64,000 nucleotides of DNA from NCBI RefSeq assembly GCF_014284125.1, contig NZ_JACOFX010000001.1, positions 248,001 through 312,000 of the forward strand. The letters are read 5' to 3'. The notes below the pieces were generated by a model. That model was not told the origin of the DNA, made no database searches, and worked only from the letters and a program-made list of their open reading frames with translations. The number at the start of each line of letters is the position of its first letter. The stretch's first letter is position 1. Positions 44,686-53,365 of the stretch are shown here, in pieces. Position numbers and translations under genes: made by a program. The stretch is from Undibacterium umbellatum. Its GTDB lineage: Bacteria > Pseudomonadota > Gammaproteobacteria > Burkholderiales > Burkholderiaceae_D.

Positions 44686-47333
44686 TACTGCACTGCCTTC
44701 AATTCTTCTGTGGTTGAGGTCAAAACAACACTATTTACCCATATATCCGTGGTGATGATGATTTGAAATTCGCGGTAGCGGCCAGGTGGCAAGCGCACTG
44801 GCTTCTTATCCGTCATCACCCTCGTGCACCACAAGACATCCTCGGCATAGATGTCAACTTTCACCGTACCGGGCTGTGCATTGACGTGTAGCCATGCAAG
44901 TGGCGCATGCTTGCTGAATCTGAATATCTTGGATTTCCAGACTGAAGTCATCCGCGGGCCAGTGGTCGGCATAAAATCATTGATACTTGATCCAGACAGC
45001 ACAAACAGCGTATCTGTTGACTTGTCAGAGTAAGCAGCGTCAGCCGTGCCGCCATGCTCCACCAGCGTCTTGTTTGCCAGGTCAAACACCAGACAGCCAC
45101 GCTGACCAGAAAGGTTGGTGTAAAACGCATGATAACGTCCATCATATTCAGCCGCGAACATACTGGACGGATTGTATTTATTCCAATCCGCCTTGGATAT
45201 CATGTCACCAGTGAATACCTGAGCGTCCCCACCCTCCACGGCAACCAAGCCATCTGGCGATGCATAGATGACAGAGCCACCGATTGCCACCATCGAGCGC
45301 TTGGATACGCAGGACTGGTTGCGCGGCAGTTTCTCAGCAGACAGACTGCCAGAATCGACGCCAGTTACCAGGTAAGGCACACCCGTTGTGGTGACCACCG
45401 CCGTTTGCCCGGCAACAGCAATGCCAACAATGGGATACTCCAGCGGGATATCGTATTTAGCTGGCCAGGCGTAAGGTGCGTACGGCTCGCAGGCATGCAA
45501 GGTGGCATCGGTAAAGCCCAGCATAATGCCGTTTGGCATGCCCACAAGCCCCTTTAAGTCTTCAAGTGGCTCATCCCAGCCGAATGTTGGGCAAGACTCA
45601 TTGAGCTGCGTTCCTGGCACTTTGTCGTCAATGTTGACCTTCTCTGCTGGGTATTCCCCCAGCAACAGAAATGCCGAAGTGTTCGATCCTGATGCACTTC
45701 TGTACACACGGCGCTTGGTGATATTGCGCCCGCCTGGCGCACCTGGCAGAACAAGCTTGCTGGTATCGTTCTGATCAAGTTCAATGATGTTGGACACAGG
45801 GGACGGAGCAGACTCTTCGCCCCAGTCAGTGACCTCGGTAAAAACGTAAGCCCGTGCGGTGACAATAGGAATTTCGCCTTCTGGCATGGCACCACCCATA
45901 TCGCCTTCGAACAGGGTTGCAATTTTCTTTTCAGTGCCATCGAGCAGGGTTTTCGACATGGCTTCGATAGACTTGACCAGGCTTTCCAGTTCACTCTGCA
46001 GGGCTATCATGGTTTGAGTAACGTTGTTTCCGCCCACGCCAGTAATGCTACTCAATGCTGAAGATCCCAAATCGGCCACTCCGGATATGGGCATGCGCAA
46101 TTTGGCGACTTCCGTAACGAGCTGCTCACAGATCTCGCTGGATGCGGCGGCAATTTCACTGGCATCTCTGCGGGCGTCCGGGGATGGTGCCAGCAACTCC
46201 GCGGCGAGCCAGTTTTTCATGGCCGGCACGTTGACGGTCTTGCTTCCATCTGACTGCTTGACGATAAACCCGGTGATCGTTGTCGTGGCCTGGCCAACTG
46301 ATAGCCCACGATTGACTTGCCAGCTATCCGCACGGCGCACCACATCCAGCGCGGCAGAGGCAATAGCAGCATCGAGGGCGGCGACCGTTTCTGACTTCGT
46401 GTAATAACTATCTACCGTCCCCTTGGTGGCGCTGGTCACGGTCGTCGGGTTCACAACCAAATCAACAAATGAACGTTTTGCCGCTTTGATTTTGGCAACA
46501 ATTGGGGCAATTTCTTTGTCTCGCGATGTAAAATAAGTCTCTACAGCTTCAACAAAGTCTGTAACCTGCTCTTGAGTAAAAAGCTTTGTCCCCTCTTTTG
46601 CCGTCGTGTCAGGGGATGGAATTGCAGTAAGAGAGGTCGTCAGTTTCGCTCTATCCAGAATCCACACACCGGCGCGCACAAACAAACCAACATACAGACC
46701 GACCGCATCAGAGCGGTACTTGAGATCAGCCGACATCAAATTCACATCGCTTGGGGTATTTGGAATAAATCCACCGTTTTCTACACGCCCGCCCCGGATA
46801 ACGTCAAATTCCCAAGGCCGTTCTGGAACGGCATGTAAATCAGCCAAATCAGCATCAGCCAGGCCTTTGTATTGCCAGCTAATGGCATCGCGCACGGCAT
46901 TGGTGATGGTCGTTGGTGCTTTTTTCTTGGCCGCCAGAGCATCATCGGTAGTGAATGACACTTCCTTGACGATAGTCACGATTGGTGCGGCCGCTGGTTT
47001 AGGAACGCCGAGCTGGCGCACCGTCATACTTGAGTCAGTGGCTTTGGGCGCACCATCACCAGTGTAATAAGTGCGCTCAGTGCTGTCGTTCGGGATCTGC
47101 CCGCGCACAAAATTGACATCACCACTACGCGTCAGGAACGTGGACGAGTTGGCGAACTTGTACAGCGTCTGCCCTGGGCTCGCACTGCCAACAGTTGCAG
47201 GTTGATAGAACTGCCGCAAGCTGCTGAAACGTGTATCCACATTTTTCGCATGCACCGCAATATTGTCCATCAGGTCGTGAGGCTCGGCGCTTGGTGCCAT
47301 GCCTCCGAAGCCACGTATCTGAATAACAGCCAT
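44685..47333 (-). CDS. Large tail/tube protein with beta-propeller-like region
   Basis: 882 residues. The N-terminal region (GFGGMAPSAEPHDLMDN and later RTYYTGDGAPKATD) matches a family of podovirus tail or stabilisation proteins. The middle (about 330-500) is helical. A fibronectin-like hinge (ITKRRVYRSASGSNTSAF) leads to a repeated beta region (GIAVAGQTAVVTTTGVPYL, GGSVIYASPDGLV) that looks like a propeller. It should form part of the tail tube or its plug. It lies 3 bp after the holin gene and overlaps the next one at TAATG. Confidence 0.68.
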   Translation of the reverse strand: MAVIQIRGFGGMAPSAEPHDLMDNIAVHAKNVDTRFSSLRQFYQPATVGSASPGQTLYKFANSSTFLTRSGDVNFVRGQIPNDSTERTYYTGDGAPKATDSSMTVRQLGVPKPAAAPIVTIVKEVSFTTDDALAAKKKAPTTITNAVRDAISWQYKGLADADLADLHAVPERPWEFDVIRGGRVENGGFIPNTPSDVNLMSADLKYRSDAVGLYVGLFVRAGVWILDRAKLTTSLTAIPSPDTTAKEGTKLFTQEQVTDFVEAVETYFTSRDKEIAPIVAKIKAAKRSFVDLVVNPTTVTSATKGTVDSYYTKSETVAALDAAIASAALDVVRRADSWQVNRGLSVGQATTTITGFIVKQSDGSKTVNVPAMKNWLAAELLAPSPDARRDASEIAAASSEICEQLVTEVAKLRMPISGVADLGSSALSSITGVGGNNVTQTMIALQSELESLVKSIEAMSKTLLDGTEKKIATLFEGDMGGAMPEGEIPIVTARAYVFTEVTDWGEESAPSPVSNIIELDQNDTSKLVLPGAPGGRNITKRRVYRSASGSNTSAFLLLGEYPAEKVNIDDKVPGTQLNESCPTFGWDEPLEDLKGLVGMPNGIMLGFTDATLHACEPYAPYAWPAKYDIPLEYPIVGIAVAGQTAVVTTTGVPYLVTGVDSGSLSAEKLPRNQSCVSKRSMVAIGGSVIYASPDGLVAVEGGDAQVFTGDMISKADWNKYNPSSMFAAEYDGRYHAFYTNLSGQRGCLVFDLANKTLVEHGGTADAAYSDKSTDTLFVLSGSSINDFMPTTGPRMTSVWKSKIFRFSKHAPLAWLHVNAQPGTVKVDIYAEDVLWCTRVMTDKKPVRLPPGRYREFQIIITTDIWVNSVVLTSTTEELKAVQ

Positions 47334-47335
47334 AT

Positions 47336-47746
47336 TTACCGGTTACTTTCTGCGCCCTTGATCTTTTCCAGGGTGCGCATGCCACCAAGGCCCAACATGC
47401 CCAGCAGGACAGAAGACATTTCTGTAAAGTCCAGTACAGGCATGACGATAGGATGGCCAACTGCTGCCAGCACAAATGCACCTATGGGAGCCAGGACAAA
47501 CTTGTACGCAAAGGCAGCACCGCACACCCAGCCGATAAATGGACGCCAGCCAGCCACAAATGTGCTGGAGCTGGCCGCTTCCACTTTGTTTATTTCCATC
47601 TGCCCAGCAATCTGCGCAAGTTCGCCAGACTGCTGCAGCTTGATCAGTTCAAGTTTCGCGCTGGCTGCCTGAGCCGGGTCCGGCCACAAACGGTCAATGA
47701 CCTTGCCGCCGATATCCAGTACCGCGCTGAGAGGATCGAGTGCCAT
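47336..47746 (-). CDS. Holin, three-TM type
   Basis: 136 residues. The cytoplasmic N terminus is amphipathic (LDIGGKVIDRLWPDPAQAASAKLELIKLQ, characteristic of the GTA/3TM holin family in its WPD and helical part). Three hydrophobic stretches follow between residues about 60 and 125, ending in a basic tail. It should form lesions in the inner membrane that let the endolysin out. AAAGGA lies ahead of the ATG. The endolysin gene is directly upstream. Confidence 0.82.
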   Translation of the reverse strand: MALDPLSAVLDIGGKVIDRLWPDPAQAASAKLELIKLQQSGELAQIAGQMEINKVEAASSSTFVAGWRPFIGWVCGAAFAYKFVLAPIGAFVLAAVGHPIVMPVLDFTEMSSVLLGMLGLGGMRTLEKIKGAESNR

Positions 47747-47760
47747 GATGCTTCCTTTCG

Positions 47761-48177
47761 CTATTGAATCTTTTTACCTGCCTGCAAATCAGCCAGGGTT
47801 AAACCGCCTGTGTACTGGCAGTGCGCCAGCTCCTTGAAACTCTTCCAGCGCCCTGCCCACTCCAGCCCGACACTTTCGGCAATCACACCGCAACGTTCAA
47901 ACGTGCGGGTGTCATCCCATTGCGCCTTGCCGTTCACTATTGGGACAAAATCAAAAGCGCAGCCATAGTTGTGCCAGGACTGACCAGCCTTTGCTTTTGT
48001 CACGACCTTGCCTGGCGTTGTGCGCCCCTGAGAGTACAAAGCTGCTTGTGCTTCATTGTCACGCAGGGTGGAAGTGATCAGCACGTCGATTCCTGCCTTC
48101 TTACACGCACCGACAAATGCAGATGCCTTGGCTGCCACGACAGGCAGCAAGTCCGCTAAATCGCGACTATTTTTCAT
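47761..48177 (-). CDS. M15-family endolysin (L-alanyl-D-glutamate peptidase type)
   Basis: 138 residues, no signal peptide. The zinc site is seen as SWHNYGCAFDF (His and Asp near 68-75) and AHCQY (His near 118), with the catalytic Glu/Asp region between. This matches phage T5-like D-Ala-D-Ala/L-Ala-D-Glu carboxypeptidase-type lysins that cut peptide bonds in peptidoglycan. Lacking a signal, it needs the holin for release. Its start overlaps the preceding small gene at TAATG. Confidence 0.88.
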   Translation of the reverse strand: MKNSRDLADLLPVVAAKASAFVGACKKAGIDVLITSTLRDNEAQAALYSQGRTTPGKVVTKAKAGQSWHNYGCAFDFVPIVNGKAQWDDTRTFERCGVIAESVGLEWAGRWKSFKELAHCQYTGGLTLADLQAGKKIQ

Positions 48178-48425
48178 TATTTCCTCTCAATCAAACGATC
48201 CAGCTTGTTGTTGATTTCCTTCAAGTCTTCCCGAACGTTCTTTTTGTTCTCGACAATCTCGTTGTCCTGGCGGGTATCGATTACTCGCTGTGACGTCCTG
48301 GCTTCTTCAAGGACCAGCACCCGCTTATCCATGGCCTGCCACATTGCCGCGCCAGACACGATCAAACTGATCAGCGTCAGCAGATGCCCAATATTGTCGA
48401 GAATTAATTTTCTTGTATCGCTCAT
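48177..48425 (-). CDS. Small membrane-anchored coiled-coil protein of the lysis cassette
   Basis: 82 residues. A hydrophobic helix (about residues 12-30) near the N terminus is followed by a charged coiled coil (VREDLKEINNKLDRLIERK at the end). This could be an inner-membrane spanin subunit, an antiholin or a small holin. No overlapping lipoprotein (outer spanin) was found. AAGGACT lies before the ATG, and the gene overlaps the endolysin gene by one base. Confidence 0.6.
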   Translation of the reverse strand: MSDTRKLILDNIGHLLTLISLIVSGAAMWQAMDKRVLVLEEARTSQRVIDTRQDNEIVENKKNVREDLKEINNKLDRLIERK

Positions 48426-48450
48426 AGTCCTTGCCCGTAGTTGGTTAGCG

Positions 48451-48894
48451 TTAAGTCGGCTGAAGCTGCGGGAACATGGACTTGAGAATTACGCTAAGCG
48501 CATTTGGCGAAAATCTATATGGTTCCAATAGTCCAAGCGCCTCGCCAAGAATCTCAGAACAGAAAGACTTACCGTCGTCATCCCCCACAGCAGATATGAC
48601 GAAATGTACATTACCGAGAAGGTCATATCTATCGCCCTGCTTTTTCTCGAAAACGGCCAACGCATGAGGTTCAAAATGTGCGGGTAGATAAATGAAATCC
48701 CAGTGTTTAGGATCGTATTCAATCCATTTAAAGCGTACGCCACCATCCATATAAGAGGCTGATGCAGACACTCCGGAACTGAAAACAAGCTCACAATGAC
48801 TGTATGGCCCGCGTGTCCACCAGCGCACACCACGGTTATAGATGCCCGGAACACCTGGCCGCACACCTTTATAAAATGCCGCCTTGAATGCCAT
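48451..48894 (-). CDS. Permuted papain-fold hydrolase (YiiX/NlpC-like)
   Basis: 147 residues. The segment GPYSHCELVF gives a His and Glu near residues 32-34 and KSFCSEILGEAL a Cys near 113, the reversed order of papain-type catalytic residues that marks permuted NlpC/P60 (YaeF/YiiX) enzymes. Such proteins act as amidases, peptidases or acyl hydrolases. In a tail region it may help to open the cell wall or modify fibres. GGAGG precedes the ATG. It stands 2 bp after the DUF4376-like gene. Confidence 0.68.
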   Translation of the reverse strand: MAFKAAFYKGVRPGVPGIYNRGVRWWTRGPYSHCELVFSSGVSASASYMDGGVRFKWIEYDPKHWDFIYLPAHFEPHALAVFEKKQGDRYDLLGNVHFVISAVGDDDGKSFCSEILGEALGLLEPYRFSPNALSVILKSMFPQLQPT

Positions 48895-48896
48895 GC

Positions 48897-49526
48897 TTAC
48901 CCTCCAAAAGTTTCGGGCCAGCCTGCCGAGTAGTCATAGCTGGCCGGGTCTGCCGACGCCTCAACCTGTGCGATATGGAAGGCAGCGCGCGAAAATGCGA
49001 GAACATCCAGTGTTTTCGTGGCTGTGAAAACAGCGGTGGCAAGTTCTATGGTGGTGGGCACGATGCTTCCGTCCATAGTCGTCCAAGGAATCGGCTGCAT
49101 CGCGACGCCAAGCAGCATCCGGTCCATAATCAATGCCATCCACTGCGTACGCGAGTAGGTATCTGTGTGTATCCATTTCCCGTCGACCTTGACGCCGTTG
49201 AATTTGCGACGGTCACGCTCAGCCTTGATTTCTTTGATTTTTGTGTCTTTTGCTGCTCTCAATTTCTGTGCTGCCTCTACATTTGGCAATGTTTTCACTC
49301 GCCATACTTGCTGAAATGCACCGTTGACCAATGTGGGAGCGTCTTCGGTTAAGTACTGCCTTGTCGCATCAAATGGCGGAGGGCTTGTATAACTGACCTT
49401 CGCTACCCCTACTGCGTCCAGATCTTCGTCGCTGGGGATTGGTGGCAGGCTTACACCCGGATAAAGCGTGATTACCTGGCTGTATGTCAGCGGGTAAGCA
49501 CGTGTTTGCTTATCGATTAAGAGCAT
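48897..49526 (-). CDS. Tail fibre accessory protein with DUF4376-like domain
   Basis: 209 residues. The N-terminal half reads like tail-fibre assembly proteins (YPLTYSQVITLYPGVSLP, PPFDATRQ). The C-terminal half (about 90-195) matches DUF4376: KEIKAERDRRKFNGVKVDG then WIHTDTYSRTQWM. Proteins with this pair lie directly after fibre genes in many phages. Likely a chaperone or cap for the glycine-rich adhesin encoded just before it. AAGGATAG precedes the ATG. Confidence 0.75.
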   Translation of the reverse strand: MLLIDKQTRAYPLTYSQVITLYPGVSLPPIPSDEDLDAVGVAKVSYTSPPPFDATRQYLTEDAPTLVNGAFQQVWRVKTLPNVEAAQKLRAAKDTKIKEIKAERDRRKFNGVKVDGKWIHTDTYSRTQWMALIMDRMLLGVAMQPIPWTTMDGSIVPTTIELATAVFTATKTLDVLAFSRAAFHIAQVEASADPASYDYSAGWPETFGG

Positions 49527-49535
49527 TTTCTATCC

Positions 49536-50282
49536 TTAAACGTCTGCTGCTGCATTGGGAAATGACCGACCATCGCCCCAAATGACTCGCACTGCACCGG
49601 TACCGGCCGTACCATTTCCACCGCCACCAAAAGAACCGGCAGGATTGCCAGTCGTGCCGCCATCACTACCACCACTGCCACCAAGTCCGCCGCTACCAAA
49701 GCTTGTTCCTGCCGCGCCGTTGGCACCAGTTCCCAATATCCCTACACCACCGCCACTGCCACCGAGTCCATTAGCATTGCCGTTCCAGTTGCCAGCGCCA
49801 CCGGCACCACCGGATCCAGCGGTTGAGGCAGTAGCCCATTGGAATGCATCACCGCCATTGCCTGTGTATCCGCCGGCACCACCTCCGCCACCGCCCCTGT
49901 TAGAGGCACCAGCAGAGGCACCGTGACCGCCGTTACCACCACCATCCCCGGTTCCCCCTGAGCCACCGGCACCACCGCTGCCGGACGCGCCGCCGTTAGC
50001 AATACATGCACTAGCAAATGAAGAAGTGCCACTCACACCGCCAACGGTGATGGTGTATGAAGTTCCTGGAACGACCGGAATGTAGTTCTTCCAACGCAAC
50101 TCGCCACCGCCGCCTTGACCGTTAGCACTTCCGGTGCCGCCACCACCTACCGCAACAACACTGACTGAAAAAACGCCTGCCGGCGCAGTCCAACTAAATG
50201 TTCCTGGAGTCGTGAAGGCAACTTGGCCAGGAAGTGCCCCGACTGAAGTTCCGGCAGCTGCAAAAATAAGGTTACGCAGCAT
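49536..50282 (-). CDS. Glycine-rich receptor-binding adhesin
   Basis: 248 residues. After an N-terminal domain (GQVAFTTPGTFSWTAPAGV, beta), about residues 85-235 are dominated by Gly-rich stretches (GGASGSGGAGG, GNGGHGASAGA, RGGGGGGAGGY). It ends GAVRVIWGDGRSFP. The build matches phage tail adhesins whose polyglycine type II helices carry variable receptor loops. Host range is set by the residues between Gly blocks. Overlaps the preceding fibre gene at TAATG. No invertase or variable-repeat template was seen. Confidence 0.72.
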   Translation of the reverse strand: MLRNLIFAAAGTSVGALPGQVAFTTPGTFSWTAPAGVFSVSVVAVGGGGTGSANGQGGGGELRWKNYIPVVPGTSYTITVGGVSGTSSFASACIANGGASGSGGAGGSGGTGDGGGNGGHGASAGASNRGGGGGGAGGYTGNGGDAFQWATASTAGSGGAGGAGNWNGNANGLGGSGGGVGILGTGANGAAGTSFGSGGLGGSGGSDGGTTGNPAGSFGGGGNGTAGTGAVRVIWGDGRSFPNAAADV

Positions 50283-51118
50283 TACTTGATATCCTTCCCA
50301 AGTACTAGACCAGTCCAGGTTGTGCCACCATCATGGGTAAAGAAACCCAGAGTGTCCCGGCCAGATACTGTGAGAGTGGGAGCCGTGCCGCCAGGCCATT
50401 TGATGCCAGACCACCAAGTAATGGTTGCGGAACCACCGTTTGTAAGGTCCAGCATAAAGGCCGCAACACCGCTACCAGGAACGTTTGCAAGTGACAGCGT
50501 CGTTGCACTTGAGATAGTCTTAGTAAACAGTTCACCCGCTTCAAGATCGATACTGGTACCCGAGTTCATCGGGACTTTGGTCGTTTTCGTCGAAACGAAA
50601 GTTGCCTTCCCTGTAAAGGACGGGTTAGCGATTGGTGCTTTTGCCGCAAGACTGGAAACAGCGTCCGTGATCTGTTTTTGCAAGTAGCCGATAGCCTGCA
50701 AGACTGTATCTGTAGCAGCTACCGCTTGATTCGAGACGAGACTCAGGCCAGTCAGTGCGCTGGATAAAACACGGGCAACAGTGAAATACTTATTGTTGCC
50801 TTCTGCGATGGCATCAGTAGACATCGAACCAGCTGTCAATCGCAATGCGACATTGTCGCCGGTTGCGTACGCGGTACCAGTCGTGCCTTCTTGAGCGCGA
50901 ACGACTGTCAGCGTGTCTCCAACCCTGGCTGTGCACTTGACGATTTCATAGCTGGTTTCAGTCACACCACTGAGCTTATAGAGCGTTACCAGAAAAGTAT
51001 CGCCCACAGTTGGATTCGGAAACTTCGCGCCATCGCCAGTGGCAACAGTCAACGAGGTGGCAACACTGGTAATACCAGCCGCCAGGACGGAAGTCGCATT
51101 GTTGGTAAATAATTGCAT
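50282..51118 (-). CDS. Tail fibre protein
   Basis: 278 residues from the ATG at 51118 (a TTG one codon earlier also fits), overlapping the preceding stop as ATGA. The N-terminal ~105 residues are a beta domain (ATSLTVATGDGAKFPNP, TLTVVRAQEGTTGTAY) common to virion-attached fibre starts. A short helical region (TDTVLQAIGYLQKQITDAVSS) and KAPIANPSFTG follow, then a beta tip. It should link the tail to the adhesin encoded next. Confidence 0.75.
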   Translation of the reverse strand: MQLFTNNATSVLAAGITSVATSLTVATGDGAKFPNPTVGDTFLVTLYKLSGVTETSYEIVKCTARVGDTLTVVRAQEGTTGTAYATGDNVALRLTAGSMSTDAIAEGNNKYFTVARVLSSALTGLSLVSNQAVAATDTVLQAIGYLQKQITDAVSSLAAKAPIANPSFTGKATFVSTKTTKVPMNSGTSIDLEAGELFTKTISSATTLSLANVPGSGVAAFMLDLTNGGSATITWWSGIKWPGGTAPTLTVSGRDTLGFFTHDGGTTWTGLVLGKDIK

Positions 51119-51639
51119 CAAGATTCCCTTACTTTGATGATCAGCTCGTCTTGCATAGTCCGGCCTTCGCTGGTAATCGCGGTGAGTTCAGCCTTGTAGC
51201 TGCTCCCATCCAGTCCACCAACAAAGACAATACGAATCCGTTGGTCACCTGGAGCAGCCACGATAATGCCGGTGGCACTCGCCTCAACTGTCCAGTTCCC
51301 GGCAGAGCGAACCAGAATTGAAGAGCCACGCGCCGGTATGTTTGTCGGGCCTGCCGATATCGCAGCAGATTGATTGGTATTCCCGACATACAGCGTGTAT
51401 CCGTCCGCTGCATCCGCTGGCAGCGTGACTGAAGAATTGGTCCGCAAAGTCTTGCGGTCATCCGCCGCCGTCGCCGTGTAGGGCGCAAAAAGGACCATCA
51501 GTCCTTTCGACTTCCCGTTATGCGTGACGACCTGGTGCCCCGCTGTAATACTGTCCGTGGCAGCCATGTCTTCCGCAAACTGGATGGCATAAATTTCCAC
51601 CTCAATCGGCTGTTTAGTGAATTTTTCTAAAATTGCCAT
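51118..51639 (-). CDS. Phage structural protein, unknown, beta-rich
   Basis: 173 residues between two tail genes, linked to both by overlaps (TAATG at its start, ATGA at its end). Beta-strand-rich sequence with a YTLYVGNTNQSA core and Ser/Thr-rich loops. No family named. Likely a fibre or baseplate component by position. Confidence 0.5.
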   Translation of the reverse strand: MAILEKFTKQPIEVEIYAIQFAEDMAATDSITAGHQVVTHNGKSKGLMVLFAPYTATAADDRKTLRTNSSVTLPADAADGYTLYVGNTNQSAAISAGPTNIPARGSSILVRSAGNWTVEASATGIIVAAPGDQRIRIVFVGGLDGSSYKAELTAITSEGRTMQDELIIKVRES

Positions 51640-52325
51640 TATCTCGATACAGTTCTGTTTTGAAATGGGCGCACTGCCACCTTGTCATCAGCATCGCGGG
51701 CATTGGGGTTTATCGATAGGGTCCCATCGAGATAAAAAGCAATACTTACGACGCCTGAAAGCCGTATCGGATTGCCTACTTGCCCAGACAAACTGAATGC
51801 CACACCCGTGGAAGATGGTGCAATGGGTTTGAGCGAACTCAATTCACCACTGCTGCTAAGTAAAATGGTGCTTTCACCTTGTAAATACTTAATTGCGCCC
51901 GGTGCAGGGGCCGCGCCTTCGAGTGCGATACCTGTATTGCCTTGCATTTGCGCATAGTTGGTCAGCGTGCCAGTCGCTCCCATTGCCATAGATACCGACG
52001 CATTTGGCATGTATGCATCGGCGTTCAATAGCCCAGTCAAACTAAAGGCAATCCCAGCTAAGACATTGTCAATTGCCACCCGCCGCATTACTGCCAGCTC
52101 ACCGGCTGGCATAAAGTCGATTCCCGTTACAGAAGCTGCCAGCAATGCGACTTTCGCGACATCACCAACTGCATCCATGCTTACGCCTGTCGCACCAGCC
52201 ATGGAAACAGAAGCCCGCTCAAAGACCGTAAATGCGATGCCCGTGCTTGAAGCCGGTATAAATACCGTCTGAGCTATGGGAACAACGCTGTTTAAGGCAG
52301 CGGCATTGAGCGTCTGGCCGTTCAT
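51639..52325 (-). CDS. Repetitive beta-rich tail protein, unknown
   Basis: 228 residues with imperfect repeats of about 30 residues centred on TGIAF or a variant (TGIAFTVF, TGIDFMPA, AGIAFSLTG, TGIALEG, TGVAFSLSG, VSIAFYLDG). The pattern suggests a beta-sandwich or beta-prism fibre stem. The N terminus is hydrophobic without a signal peptide. No family recognised; tail localisation follows from position. Confidence 0.5.
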   Translation of the reverse strand: MNGQTLNAAALNSVVPIAQTVFIPASSTGIAFTVFERASVSMAGATGVSMDAVGDVAKVALLAASVTGIDFMPAGELAVMRRVAIDNVLAGIAFSLTGLLNADAYMPNASVSMAMGATGTLTNYAQMQGNTGIALEGAAPAPGAIKYLQGESTILLSSSGELSSLKPIAPSSTGVAFSLSGQVGNPIRLSGVVSIAFYLDGTLSINPNARDADDKVAVRPFQNRTVSR

Positions 52326-52333
52326 GAATCTGC

Positions 52334-52723
52334 TTAGGTCGCGGTCACTGTCAAAGTCCCTGGCAACCAGGTCGGAACGTCAGTTACAGCAAAGGTCTTG
52401 GGTGCGGACAATGGCGCGTAATACAGCATGTTGCCCAGTGTCGCAGCGTCCCACACTGCGAAATGCGTTGCTGTTACCGGGCTGCCAGAGACACCGTTGT
52501 AAGTGACCGTGCCCGAGTTACTTGTCTGGCCTGCGGTGGATTGCGCTGCAAAAGCCGTTGCCTGGCGCGCATACCACCCTGCTGAGATTTCAGTTGCTGG
52601 CGTCGCATTGGCAGTTGGATCAGCCGTATGCAGTGACACATACACAGTGGCTGGAGCGGCAAAGTTTATGCCTCGGACGGTTCCGTCGATGACCTTACCT
52701 TTTAAATAATTTGATGCTGGCAT
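52334..52723 (-). CDS. Short phage tail fibre-like protein
   Basis: 129 residues from the ATG at 52723, with AGGGGG 6 nt upstream; a start 10 codons earlier would run into the previous gene and lacks such a site. Features VYVSLHTADPTANATPATEIS and WYARQ are shared by small phage tail/fibre proteins. It has no Cys. Role probably in the tail hub or fibre base. Confidence 0.6.
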   Translation of the reverse strand: MPASNYLKGKVIDGTVRGINFAAPATVYVSLHTADPTANATPATEISAGWYARQATAFAAQSTAGQTSNSGTVTYNGVSGSPVTATHFAVWDAATLGNMLYYAPLSAPKTFAVTDVPTWLPGTLTVTAT

Positions 52724-52736
52724 TGTGCCCCCTTTG

Positions 52737-53363
52737 TTAAAAGTAGCGGCCACGCAGGCGCGGCCTATGTGAAGAAAATCCCCGTGCGTTCTGTATCGAA
52801 ATCGCCGCCATCTTTCCGTTGAACTCGCTTTCCAGGCGTAGGCCTTCGCTCGGGTTTGAAAATGGCATGCCTGGCTGAAGCATCAGCATGGATTTCGCAC
52901 CTGTTGCGATCGCCAATGCATACTGGTCATAGAACCGGTTTTCAATACCCACTGCGTTGTTACTCGGTTTGAGACATGCCTGAATCTGCAGCAACAAGCC
53001 GTCACCTGGCGGTGGCAGCAAAACGACCGTTTTGCGATCAGTTGTATGAATACTCTGGCAAACACCCGCCTGGTTAGGGTACTCACGCCAGTTGGCAGGT
53101 AAGCGCCCCTCAGCTTGAATCGTTAAACGCTGTGCGTTCAACGTTGCCCGCTCTATCCGCACCAGCTCAGACTTTGATTCAAGATTCAAGTCATATTCCA
53201 TAACGCCGGCAGACGTGTTGATTTCATCAAGCCAAAGTGTCCACACGCGGGTACGGCTGAAAAAATGCTGTGCAGCTCGTAAAAGTGCATGATCCAGCTC
53301 CAGTTCAGAGCAACCGGATACGTAGGGTGAAACGTCGCGGTAAAGGCTTTCCCAATTCTGCAT
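52737..53363 (-). CDS. Putative head-tail adaptor or tail tube protein
   Basis: 208 residues, lying 2 bp after the preceding gene. Starts MQNWESLYRDVSPYVSGC and has a long helix (ELDHALLRAAQHFFSRTRVW) followed by beta sequence and a C-terminal helical region. It is similar in layout to phage adaptor/tail-tube proteins placed after the coat gene. No specific family can be named. Confidence 0.55.
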   Translation of the reverse strand: MQNWESLYRDVSPYVSGCSELELDHALLRAAQHFFSRTRVWTLWLDEINTSAGVMEYDLNLESKSELVRIERATLNAQRLTIQAEGRLPANWREYPNQAGVCQSIHTTDRKTVVLLPPPGDGLLLQIQACLKPSNNAVGIENRFYDQYALAIATGAKSMLMLQPGMPFSNPSEGLRLESEFNGKMAAISIQNARGFSSHRPRLRGRYF

Positions 53364-53365
53364 GG

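Noticed and set aside
47125..47481. Minus-strand Cys-rich frame with a lipobox-like segment, considered as an outer spanin
   Set aside because: It overlaps the holin and tail genes in another frame, has no ribosome-binding site, and its Cys/Trp-rich sequence looks like a shadow frame.
49555..49926. Plus-strand Pro-rich frame
   Set aside because: It is the complement of the glycine-rich adhesin; Gly codons on one strand read as Pro on the other.
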